64,000 nucleotides of DNA from NCBI GenBank assembly GCA_934047225.1, contig OW204004.1, positions 9,180,401 through 9,244,400 of the forward strand. Direction: 5' to 3'. The DNA comes from Ypsolopha sequella (taxonomy: Eukaryota; Arthropoda; Insecta; Lepidoptera; Ypsolophidae). A program made the translations under genes and the position numbers. Shown here piece by piece: positions 18,627 through 31,600 of the stretch (position 1 is its first letter; the number at the start of each line of letters is the position of its first letter). Below the pieces are notes generated by a model, which was not told the origin of the DNA, searched no databases, and saw only the letters and a list, made by a program, of their open reading frames with translations.

Positions 18627-18799
18627 CTGGACTGGGTGTCTATCATCAAAAACATAGATATACTATCGAATTCCGATTGTCTAAGGGTATGTTAGCACTT
18701 GAAGTGACGACATAGTTCGTAAATAGTTCAATACCCACTAAAAGCAATTTTGAAAGTTTAGTTTTTATCTATGTTTTTGACGATAGGCACCCTGTCCAG
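18627..18799. mobile_element. 173-bp palindromic MITE V
   Basis: 34-bp inverted ends: CTGGACTGGGTGTCTATCAT followed by CAAAAACATAGATA, mirrored by TATCTATGTTTTTG and ACGATAGGCACCCTGTCCAG. Four mismatches at most. The interior is unrelated to other repeats here. Confidence 0.65.
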
Positions 18800-18829
18800 T
18801 TGGCAACCCAAGATACAGAATAGGGGGGC

Positions 18830-18953
18830 TGGTCCTCTAAAAAGGCCGCTTTGGATGAATCATCCGTTTCTTTTGCACGCATGAAGAAACTCTGTCTCTA
18901 TTCTACTCACAAATCATTTCATGATTCACCCAAGTTGGCCTTTTTAGGTCCCC
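18830..18953 (+). mobile_element. MITE family B, copy 2
   Basis: GGTCCTCTAAAAAGGCCGCT to GGCCTTTTTAGGTCCC, with a shortened left half. Confidence 0.65.
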
Positions 18954-19220
18954 CGGAAAGGCTGCTTTAATTTCTTTACTCTATAATTTTTTTTTGTAGT
19001 TTCTGTATTTCACAGTTCACACTCGGAAGACCTCTGACACCCCATCGGGGATTTATATATTTATATTCAACGTCTTTAGACTTGGCGAGTTGTTTTTTCA
19101 CATTTATGACTGACTCAGGCTTCTACTAATTTACTTGAACTCTCGGTCTTGGTTTGCTGATGATATCTCGGGATATACATAAATAAAATTCCAGATTCCA
19201 GTACAAGATTAACTTACTTT

Positions 19221-19226
19221 TTTATT
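19221..19226 (-). terminator. Candidate poly(A) signal of the Ig-domain gene
   Basis: AATAAA on the minus strand, about 157 bp beyond the stop codon at 19383-19385. Confidence 0.45.
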
Positions 19227-19382
19227 AGATTATCTTAGGTATAAAACATACAGTTTATCGATTTATAATAGGTATATCTACTACCATCGAAACCACTTAT
19301 CCAGATTAAGCTATGCAGAAATGAAATAGCGTCTATCTATATCTGAATAGTAGTATGGCAGGTATAGTTGTTGATCCACTTC

Positions 19383-19609
19383 TCACGCTGCGTACGTGGG
19401 TAATGGCTCCTTCTTGGGGAGTTCATTATTAATAATGACGACATTGGCGTCCTTTCTGAAGCTCTTTCTGAAGCTCTCCCTGATCCTGCTGGCCCTGGTG
19501 ATGGTCCACTCTCGATTCCTCCTGCAGGTCATGAGTAAGCCGACGATGACCAAGGGGATGAGGAAGAGGCTGACAAATAAGATTGCGGATGGGCCTTGGC
19601 GGTAGATAT
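19383..19609 (-). CDS. Ig gene exon 12: TM helix and cytoplasmic tail
   Basis: Acceptor TTCGCAG. It encodes a hydrophobic run (AILFVSLFLIPLVIVGLLM) followed at once by CRRNR and a basic, Ser-containing tail with the repeat ESFRKSFRK. It ends PTYAA and TGA at 19385-19383. Confidence 0.85.
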
Positions 19610-22600
19610 CTGCGAAAACGGTTAAAGTTCTTAATCTGTGAGATGGACCCGAACTACGATCTGCAATGCAATCATTGTTTTAGCAATAATCAGACAATTA
19701 CAAGAGAAATAATATATGGGTTTTCAACTGACGACTAAACAATTGAAGGGTTTCGAGGAAAAACAACACATGTCACTTTTTGCAAATGTTACAGCTGAGG
19801 CAAGAATTAAATGAATATACCTACATTGACATAGGTATTTTTTCTAAAAGTTCAAAAACTTATCATGGGATAAGTCTAATACCTAGTTAGGTACCCATCT
19901 GGTTTATTCATCCATCTTTTAATTTATGTTGCTTTTTGGACTATACACTGGCATTAAAAAAAAATGTTCATCGGAAAATATGTAAATATTGAACAAATTG
20001 TGTTTATTTCTTTGTAAGGTATGTTAAGTTTTTTCATTCATTATCATCACAGCCCACATCAACACACTGCTGGATTTTATTTTATAATTGAAATATTTTT
20101 CTCGTTAAAATTTATGGGGCGAAAAACCTTCCAGGCCCAGGGCGCAAAATCTTAAAATACGCCACTGACTCCACTCAATAGACTTACATAATAGTAGTTT
20201 ATGCTACAAGGGCGAAAAGGAATAAATTACGAGGACGATTTAAAACACGAGCGTAGCGAGTGTTTTAAACGTAACCGAGTAATTTATTGCTCTTACGCCG
20301 TGTATCATACTACGTTTTTCAATGCATAGTGTGAGGAAATAAAACAAATATAATCTTGTGAACTTTAAACTATGATTGGCTCAAAAGGACTGTATCCAGA
20401 GCCGTTAAACAGTGGAAAAAAAGTATAACATTTATGGTACAAAGAAAAGGCTGCAGGTTAGCCAACCATTGTAAATAAATTAAAAAAATAATAATAATGA
20501 AGCCCTAGGGCAAAATAATCGACTTTCTGTTCGGTTTTGATGCATAAAAAGTGGGCCTTTACGAGCACTTGCATTGAAAAATATGCTTTGTTTTCACGTG
20601 TTATGACGTTTTTAGGAACTTACGTATAATATGGCCGTCATCTTCTGGACCAGCCTCAGGGGCTGGTATCTCCATGCTATGAGCGGTCATTCCGAAGATC
20701 TCCTCATCTTGACCGGCTACCCTCGCGACCACGGTCCAGGGGTGGTGCTCCAAGATCGAGGGACTCGGGATCTGGATTCTGCACAGACCGCTACCAGGGT
20801 TGCTGGTTGAGACGTAGCCCTCGGGTAGATTCGAAGATATGAATCCTGCACGGGTTAATTAGTTTACTTTAAACGTCAGATATCGAAGATAAACAAAACA
20901 AACACCTTGCCGCTTGAATGTTAGTTCCGTTGCAGGGTAAAATCAATGGCACGGCCCAGTTCTTGGTAAACCAATATTAAAGAAAATATATTTAATGAAT
21001 AAATTGTGTGTTTGGGGTTTGTGCTTGTTTTCAATTTTTCCATTGTGATCTTGGGTTCAGTTACTGTCAGACATAGATTGTGGTTTCGCCGTAGTCACGA
21101 ACGTCGAAAGAATATGCAAAAGGTTAAAAATAGTTTTGGCGAAAATACATCTTTAAGATAAGAAGACTATATAACAAGAATGATTTTAGATTTTTTAAAT
21201 TTAATTGTTCTAAAATCACTGTTATGAAAAATCCAATTATGTCAAAGCTTCTATTTAAAATACTTTGTATATATATATATATATATATATAGTGAACTAT
21301 TGCTATACATTGCTCTTATCCAAAAGGTGTAGTTTGGCCGTTATAATAATTTCTTTATTTTTGTAACAAATACGGATAATCGATGCGAATGATCAAGTGT
21401 TGATGTGCTTCTTTCGGTAACTTAAGAAGTGGCTAACAAAGTTGCAGCGGAACCCTTAATCTTCTTGTAATTAATAGCAGACAGTCCTGTAGGAAAATTT
21501 TTATTCCCAGACGCTGGTGAACACTTAAAATTACATTTATGGAATAGTGCGATTCCAGTACCTATATTTTTTGGGTCATTTAGGAAAACTTGTCAAAATG
21601 GGAAGATCGTGTCCTTACTTTGGATAATGGATATGGGAGGATAGTCCAAATAATAATAATAAGAACTGTTTATTTCAAGAAAATAATTACAATAAGTTTA
21701 CAAAAATCTAAAGTTTTAATATATAAATCTTAAGATTATATTACTTTAGATGGTTACCTCATCTCTTATAAATATCTTACTAATATTTAATACAATTTAT
21801 TTTGTAGTTTGGGTTCACATCCTCTCCATTTATGTATTTTTCATGAACATAATACCTTTTTAATATATTCAAAGCCTGCTTATACAGTGTGACTTCAATT
21901 TTGTCAACTAATGTTTTTGGGAACTGGTTTAATATAAAGGGTATCTACCCAAAGAACTACTGACTGACTGAACTAAGTACTGACCTGGCACTTTGTGTCG
22001 TGTAAGGAATATTTTATAATTAAAATAAATACAATTATATTAAACAACCCCTTGCACGTGTGCACAAGAAGGGCGACTGTCAGAGATGAGTGGGGTCACT
22101 CAGCAACAAATTACTATCTAACTGACGACCACGACCACTCTGTCAAGAGTGTACCGACTCAGAAGAAGAAGATGTTTATTTATATACCGCTAAAATGGGG
22201 TCCAATGGGTTACCTACATTTTATCAGGTCACAAATGGCACCCAACGTGGGTCTATCTATACCATAATCGTTAATAAAGCGTCGAACTACTAGTCTGCTA
22301 AGCATCTGTGAACGTAGAAGACTAAAGACGGAATGACCTCGAATAAAATTTTATTTGAAAGCATCACTTACCATGGCCATCGATACGAACAAAGCGGCAG
22401 TAGTCCAAAGGACGGGAGTCGTGAACAAGCCCTTCGACCACCAGAGAGGCTCCGTGCATGTACTGCTCGACAATTATGTGTTCTGTAACGAAAATAGACA
22501 AGTTCAAAAGACTATAAAAACTAAATAAAACTCAGAATAAAACACGCCATGCAAAACACCTGTATTGCAGCTGCAAATATTTTTTGGAAGTTAGAATATT

Positions 22601-25600
22601 ATACTACCTGTAAGCAGTATGTAAGAACCTACAAGCCAAACCGTAAATTTCCGCGTTGATACATTTTGGCACAAAGGTTGCTTTTGTTCTTTGCTATAAT
22701 CTCCCTACTTATTTTCAAATGTTAAAAAAAATTGATTTTTGTTTTTTGATGAAGAAAAGGTCTTATTTTATTAGTTTGCATTAAAGTTATTTGAGAGTCT
22801 TTGTAATTTTTGTCCTTTTTAACTATTAATGTGTATTTTTCTTTATCTAAAAAAGAGTTAATAGAAAATAAAAATTACTCGATTTTCCGGGAAGTCCCGA
22901 GAAATCAAGGTGGAGAATTCTGGAGACTCGAGAAACGAAGAACCTTGAGAATTGATAAACCCTACTCACGTTTGACTTCGACAGCGATGCTGGCACTCTG
23001 CTCTGGCTCGGTCTCATTCAGGAAGCCGACGTGGCAGCTCCAGGTTTGCTCCGAGTTAGAGTGGGTACCCACGATGGCAGAAAATGCATGGAACCTGATG
23101 GAACATTCACCAGCGTCAAGCCCAGCGCCGGCGTACTCGTAGTCGGCGGCGGAAGTTCCTGCAACCGAAGTAACAAATAATGTTGGATGTTGATATCCAG
23201 GCCATTTGTTTTGCACCCATATTTTATTGCTTAAATATTGTGCCACTTACAATGGAAAGAATCTGTCAAAGAACATGTGATCTGCTTGAAAAGACGGTAT
23301 TACAAAGTTTAATTAGGAATACTTAAATAAAACATTAGGATAATTTCACTTTTATCCTGCGTTATTGTGTATACACGCATACAGTGTAGGAATTGGGTTA
23401 GTTTAGGATGCCCAACGTTCATTTTCAAAAAGTGTCGTATTTCACATTGCAAACGTTAATTTTCAAAAAGTGTTAAAGGGTTATTATTTGTCCTTAAAAT
23501 CACCTTAATCTAATTAGGGTAGCAACTAACCAGGTTCAACTGAGAAGATGGCACCATTCGGCGAGCGGAAGTAGCAGTAACGGATGGCAGCGGCAACATT
23601 GCAACTCAGGGTGGTGGGCTCTCCTTCCAGCACGGACACGGAAGAATGGTCAGCGGTCAGAACAGGATCTGAAAACATGCAGAAGGTAAGAAACAAAAAT
23701 GATAACCAATATTGGAGACATTAAGTCATTGATTTAAAAAAACACTTGTACTTATCCACATATTACATATAACTTTATTATGCCCGACCGGTTTCGCTGT
23801 AAAGCATTTTCTAGGGCCTTTTACACATCCTAACTAACAAATAAATAATATGCACTACAACCATGGCACGTCATTTTAGACATGGTTGTATTGTATATTA
23901 TTTATTTGTTAGTTAGGATGTGGCACGTCATTTTAGACATGGTTGTAGTGTATATTATTTATTTGTTAGTTAGGATGTGTAAAAGGCCCTAGAAAATGCT
24001 TTACAGCGAAACCGGTCGGGCATAATAAAGTTATATGTAATATGTGGATAAGTACAAGTGTTTTTTTAAAACAATGTTTTATAAATTCCACCAAGTGCCA
24101 ACAATCACTAGCATCTACTATAAGTCATTGATATTAGGACAAGCGCAGGGGAGATGAAAACCATTGGTTTGTTTGTATAAAATACTAACCTCTCTGAATG
24201 GATGCAGCAACTTCAGGATCTTGGATGAACCTGTTTAGGAAACTCGAGAATCCGTAGTAGTTTTCGACGTCAGTCTCGATGGCGCACCTCCACAGACCGA
24301 GGTCTGAGGGGACCATGCCTGTGACGCGAAGACCGCAGTCGTAAGTGTTCAGTCCAGTGTTAGAGTCGTAGCTGATGGAAACAAATAGTAAACGAATTAT
24401 GGCAACTTTCGGGCTGGAGACTTGAGCAAAATTCAAAATTCAAATAGTTTATTTTAAATTAACAATATATCATTGCAGTATAGAAACGCAGAAATAAAAG
24501 TAAATCTGGATGTGAGGAGCTCTGAACCGGGAATCGAACCTGGGACCTCTCGCTTGCCGGGCGATTGCCCGGTTCAGAGCTCCTCACATCCAGATTTACT
24601 TTTATTTCCGCGTTTCTATACTGCAATGATATAATGTTAATTTATATCTCCTTGCGATGGATAAATCGCCAAGTGTTCAAACATAGAAATTTATTTCTGT
24701 CATAGTTTAGTTTATTTTACAAAGTAGGTGTATAAAATACACGTTTCACAAGTCAAAATTTAATGTTATAAAAAAAATATATGTAATAAAATGATAAATG
24801 TACATGAACTAGATTAAACGTTTATTTAATTTATGTAGCAATATATATACGATTAAAATTATAGGCAAAATATATATTATACAAGGTGAAATCCAATCAA
24901 CCACCCGAACCCACACCGGAGACCCGGCCAGGGACCAGGAACAAGGTTCAATGATCACCAACCGACCCTCAGCACGAATCCAGGCGGCCGACCAAATCCC
25001 ATCCTATGTACTACATACTAATAGGTTACATTTATAAATACATGCCTACCTCTGCCCATTCGATTAGTCTTGCTAAGAAGAACGGGCAAGAAACTTGGCA
25101 AGATCATGTCTTCTTTTTCAACATAAACTTATACTATACATCAAATTACTTATATCTACTTTAACCAAGGGATAAGACAGCAGGAATTCAGGTTAATAAA
25201 AAAAGAAAAACATATATTTCTTTGCCTACCTGTCTCATATAGTCTATTTCCTTTTACAGTCTGTAATTAATTAATGTTAACTCTTTAGAGGAATCAAAAG
25301 TTAGGAAATTATACTAATCAATTAAATTATTACCTACTATCATCACAATCAGTATCACTATAACACCATGCTTCACCATCATCCAAATATTCATTTACTT
25401 TATAATATGTCTTTTTCAGTAGGCCCTGCTTAATATACCGTTTAAACTAAAGACAAAAAATAATAAAGACACTCACGTGAGACCATTGCCGATGAAGCTG
25501 TATCGGTCTTCACCGACACCTTCAGTGGCGATGAGGATATTTCCTGCAGGGTCTCGGAACTTGCAGGTTGTGATCTCGTATGGAGTAGACACGCTGCAGT

Positions 25601-28600
25601 AAAAGTCAACGATGGGGTTGTTTTTCACCACGGTGGCGGTCACGGTGGGTTTGGGCTCTGGAGGAATAAATATTTTATTAAGACTGTACCTGAGCCTAGA
25701 GCATGACCAACTCCATGCTATCTAGGATTCGTTTGAAGAAATTCGGACTCTCCTTGTATTGAAAAAAATATATTTGGTTTATTAATCTTTTCTCTAGGGA
25801 TCTTACGTATAAACAATGTACTAAGATTTGTACTTTTGTCCAAAAAAAAAAAATATGTTTTGCACCCTCTTTTTTTTTGGTTTTCAAACGCTCGCTTCAA
25901 GAACGCGGTTAAGAGATCAACTTAATTTTTTTTTTCATAAAATAGGTAAAAGAAATATGAAGGTATATCACCTAAATTAAATTTTTTTCCCTACAAAATA
26001 TTTCAGTATTAGCTAAAGACACCAATTTGTTGTTTCACTGCGTGATCACTAGTATTACGCCTCCAAGAAAAAGAGGCCAAAGAGCCAACATATAATCGCC
26101 TCTATGAAAAGCAAATAAAGTCTTTGCCATTAGACTTATTTTGCTGGACGGGTAATAAAAAAGTTGCTAGAGTATGCCATCTTCTTAAGATTACAAACGT
26201 CCAGCCATCTATCACTGTACCCTGTAGCACTTACAATAAGGACCTAAAAACTTAATCACTATTATGTAACAGTTCCACAAAACTTGAATAAACAGAGTTC
26301 CGTTCTAAACCGGCTTCAAAAACAACGTTTTTGCAAAAATCAAATCCAGGCTACCGATATGGATATGAAAGATCAAGATTAGCCTAAAATATAATGAACT
26401 TACCAGCCTCCACAACCGTGACAGTGAACGTTGACTGATCCATGACTACTTTGCCGGGCAGGCCAACTTTCATGGTCCATATTCCAGCGTGCTCAAAGGT
26501 CACTCGGTCCAACACCAGCTGGCAACGACCGAACCTTTCGTAGACGGTGACGCCTGAAGGATTCTCTAGGATGCAGTAAACTGCGTCTTCGGCTCCGATG
26601 GTCTCATTGAAGGATCTGTCTCTGATCAAGGTTACATCGCTGACCTGGCCTGTTACTTGTTGGGTTGCAGCTGCAAGAGAGGAGTTAAAGAATGAGTTTG
26701 AAAAAGTAGCATCTATTTTGACTCATGTCCACATTTTCATAGATAAAATATACAAGATGCGTTTATTCATTAATCTACGTAGTATTTTACATTTGATCTT
26801 ATGATAAAGTGATGTGCTCTACACTCTGCTGAAAGGCGTATGAATATAATAGTAGTTTATGCTACAAGGGCGAAAAGGAATAAATTATGAGGACGATTTC
26901 AAACACGAGCATAGCGAGTGTTTTAAACGTAACCGAGTAATTTATTGCTCTTACGCCCTTGTATTATACTACGTTTTTCAATGTATAGTGTGAGGAAATA
27001 AAACAAATATAATCTTGTGAACTTTAAATTATGATTGGCTCAAAATGACTGTATCCAGAGCCGTTAAACAGTGGAAAAAAAAAGTATAACATTTATGGTA
27101 CACAGGAAAGGTTACAGGTTAGCCAACTTCTCGTAAATAAATAAAAAAAAAAATAATAATAAAGCCCTAGGGCAAAATAATCGACTTTCTGTTCGCTTTT
27201 GATGCATAAAAAGTGGGCCTTTACGAGCACTTGCATTGAAAAATTAGTTTACATTACAATTGTACAAACAGCATGCATTCACATATATATTATTATTAGT
27301 AGATAATTAAGGAAAAGGAAATGTTATATTCTCAGGCTCAATAGATTACCAAGGAAATATATAATAACAAATGTCTAGTTATATAGTCACATGGTTTTGT
27401 TTTCGCCATGGCTATTCTACACCATCAGTTGAATGTTATAAATAATTACTCGTACTCGTATATGGTAATGGTCGGCATCACTGGTAATTATGCTCTCGCC
27501 AGGGCTTTTTGAAGCGGCCCTTATCAAGTGAGACCAAAAAAATAATAATTTACAAAATTCACAACTTCAAATCCAACTCCCAACAATTTAACAAATAAAC
27601 CTTTGAGCCTAGCTTGGAGTATATAATTTATAACATTTAAGAGCATTACCCCATAAAACAGTTCGTCAACATACACATGCGAATCAATATCTTCCATAAT
27701 TAAGCATTGAAATCAAAATTAAGAAGCAAACTGAGAAATACAAATCTGGACCATTGTATGAGAATAGGTACTTGAAATTATAAGCCATATTCAAATTGCA
27801 TTTAGTTGTCGACAGAAATGCAAAATAGACCGGACTAATTTAAGTAGAATAGTAATAGTAAAGCCGAATCTGAAGGCTTTAATTTTAGTTTTAGTGCTGT
27901 CAAAACTTAAAATTTTTCAAAGTAATTTAGTTTCTAAACCTAGCACTTAAGGACTATTTTACAATGAAGAAAATTTAGTTTTGTCAGCACTTGAAATAAA
28001 ATTAAGATCTTCAGAATTTTTTTAATAACCATTTTGTACTGCGTTTGCGTAAAACTCTTTATTATTTATGGGTCGTAATATGTTGTACCATAATAATTTA
28101 TTAATTTAATTTAAAATGAAATTAATATACATATAAATTGTAATAAATTGATTGGAATCATTTTAGACGGTCGCCAACATAACATAGGGGCGTTATCTTC
28201 AACTTTTTAGCAGTCAGATTACATGAAAAAGGAGTGCTGGGACTTTTGCACATTATGCTCTAAAAATTGTATTTTTCATTTATTTTATTTATATTTATTT
28301 TATTTTAAGGCAAGTAATATAATTTTACTTACTAATTGCACAAACAAGCAAACAGATCAGTGGACTAACTGCGTTCATGTTTCTCTTCTTTAGTTGAACA
28401 GTTAATGAGAAATTAGCAAGTCGAATGTTGTTTTATGGAAATTTATTATCAATAAAATTAATTTTATCAAAATTACTTTATCATTTTTGCTGATAGATGC
28501 GCTTATTCAGCAGACGGATAGACAATACGTGCCTTCCGTCGACACCTCCTCTTATCATACCACGTGGTAAACATGTCGTCGCCATATCGTGAATTTGGTA

Positions 28601-31600
28601 TATCATAATTATCTTAGGCAGATTGTTAGTCTGTTAAAACTGCATGGGTCCCTACGCTCCACTCCGCTTCGCTCGACTCCCCAATTTATTTACATATAAA
28701 CTTATCACGCTCTTCCTCGCTTCGCTTTGCTCCGTTTATACTTTACAATCTGCCTAGGCAAATCGTGATATGCCTATATGTTATAAAGTTTATCTGGAGG
28801 CACGGCAGTGCCTCCGCCAAGTCTCGCAATAAAATTAACAAGAACCAGTAAGAATTAGGCATGTTTTCCTATTTATAATGTTATTTAATTCACTGGGTTT
28901 GATACTAAGAAACGTTTGAAATTTTGCAAAAAATCGAACTCAAGACTTCCTTATCTCATGGTATAAGATTTAGGTCTAAAGCCCACCTCGTTAAGTAGCT
29001 CGGTATATTTTAAACTAAAGGTTCTCGTACCAGTAACGGTGAGGTCAACAACAGCTTTGTACGCGATGGTGTTGCCATAGTTAATCTCCCAGGCGCCGCT
29101 GTCAGTGGTGGCGACATTCCTGACGATATATCCGCAGGTGTCCACGAACCTCTCGTCGACTTCCGCGCGGTCAGCCCCTGGACCCTCGATGTGACAGGTC
29201 TCGTAAGAGGTCGTCGGCTGCTCGAGACGTATGTAGAAGTCATTGCCCTCCACCACGAGGGTGGAATCACGAGGTAATGCGTTCACTTGTTCTGAAATTG
29301 AACGATACTCGTAAGTTATCAAAAAAGCAGTCAAGCGCGAGTAACCCTCGTGCCCTCGGGGTTCCGTAGCATTGTATTTTAACAACTATTAAAAGAATAT
29401 TAATTTTGCAGTTTTATTTCATACATTTACCTACAAAATGTATAAAACAAAACTGCAAATTTAAGTCTACTTCTTGAATAATTTCATTTCAGTATTTGTT
29501 GTTTAAACATGACTTATAAGTATGGACTCTTTGGTACCGCTCCTCCCCCAGAAGTTCTTGCTTGTTTTACAATGAACCAAAAGTTAGATGTTATATCCGA
29601 TCTCACAATGGTGTTATTAAACGGATTCTGTTTCAAAAATCATTCAGCGCAGACGCAAGACGGTACGTTAAGTTAAAAAAAGAAACATCTCAATTAGACC
29701 ATAGCCAGGAACAAAATTGGTTAGATCAGGTGTCTTAATACCTTGGTAAATTTTTTTTATGAAGGGTGAGTTACCAAAAGGTCCGCTCTCCCTCCCTCTC
29801 CTTATCCCCTGCAACCACTTCCCCTAATTTGGAAGTCTGGTTACTGAGGTCGATGGTTAAAAGTCAGAAAAAAGCTTACGTGCAGCCAGCATTTACATTT
29901 TTCATAGGCCACACGAAAATTTCGTCTCAAAATGTATGTGAAGCATAGCTTTTTTGCCCCTACAAGTGTTGTTTTTTGCAATTTCTGCTATTAGCTATTT
30001 ATTAGGTCTTTGTATATGAAATTACTGTTTTCTATAGAGAATTTGAAGGAAAGTCAATTTCCAGTACTACCATTTTTGTATTTTTTTTAGGAATGACAAA
30101 TTAAAACTATGTAATTTCTTATGTGTATGAATGAGACAACATTAAGCTAACAGCAACATTAATTAAATTTTTGAAAAGTGTCTGCTGAAAAAAATTATTA
30201 CGAATCTTATTATAGAAATGGATGACATTTCGGACGAACTGTTTTTGAAGATTAAATTTTTGTAATCAAACTGAAAATAAAAACTAAATTTATTTTGTAA
30301 ATGTAAAACCTTGAAATCAACTTTCAAACAAAAAACAAATAACTGTAATAGCAATTTAATTACAGGAATTATTGACTCATGAATCTGTAAGAAAATTTCG
30401 GCAATTTCATATGTAAAGATTCCTATTAGAATCCTAAAAAGCCAGCCTTCAAGTTTATTTTTATATTTAGAATTTTCGTTTTTAATAATGTATTTGATGG
30501 ATTCGATTGATAGTTCTTGGTGGAATATCATCTTTAATTAATTTTATTCCACAACTATTTATTTTCATTTTACTTTAGGCGACCGGTTTCGTATGACACA
30601 TCGTCGGGCCAACTATTTATGGAAACATCTAACATGGTAAACAAAAGTGAATCTTTGTTTTCAATATGATTATTTGTTACATATTGCCTATTCAGAGAAT
30701 TTCCTGTGTCAGTCTCGTAATACGTCAGTTTCGAAACAATAACAAATTTGAGAGAACAATTGAAATATCAACTTTTTTAGTAAATCTATAAGTGCCAAAC
30801 CATTTTGAATTATGCAATAAATGGTATTTTTTTCAAATTTGCGTAACAGCTTGGTACAATACATTTCTTTCTAACTACAAAAGGTAAAAAAAGCTGAATA
30901 ACATACTTTTGGCCCAGTAAAAATTTGTAATTTTTTTTTTCTAACTATCTCCTTCTTGCTTGGTATATCTAAAGTGTAGCGTAACTACTTCAGAGTATTC
31001 AGAATTTAGAAAATAAGTTCAGCTATCACTCCTATCATGATAATTCACTCTTCACGGGACGTCAATAAAATCTTTTTTCTATTTAATAAAAACTTTCATT
31101 ACAAACTCGAAATTAGTTTCGAAAATCGAACTTTCTGGACCTCTTTGTGAAATGTCTCTCAGGTCAACACGAAATATATGTTTCATTTCAATACCTATAT
31201 GTATATTTAAATAAATGTATATTTTATTTCAAATATTCTATTTAATTTCGTACTCGATTAGGTTCTTTTTGACGTAAGTTGGCTTGATCCTCGAAATTAT
31301 TTCGCGGACTCGTAGTGGTACTGGCCAGTTATTAGCGCCACGCCGCGAGCCGGCCGGCAGACGGAGAACCAAAAAAAAAAGATACTGGCCTCTTCACGGG
31401 GCTTATAAAAGACTTACAATTTGGGGAAAAAACATGGCGAATTTTTCAGAACCTGAAAGTTAGTAGAAAAACCATCGTTCGTACCGAGTACAAAATGGCT
31501 TTTCTTACCCTCAGAATGTAAGCTTTCGACGTGACCAAACTAGCTTTATTCCTCGGGTAAGACAAAGCGTCATTTTTTACTATTTAATGTTTCCCACGAG

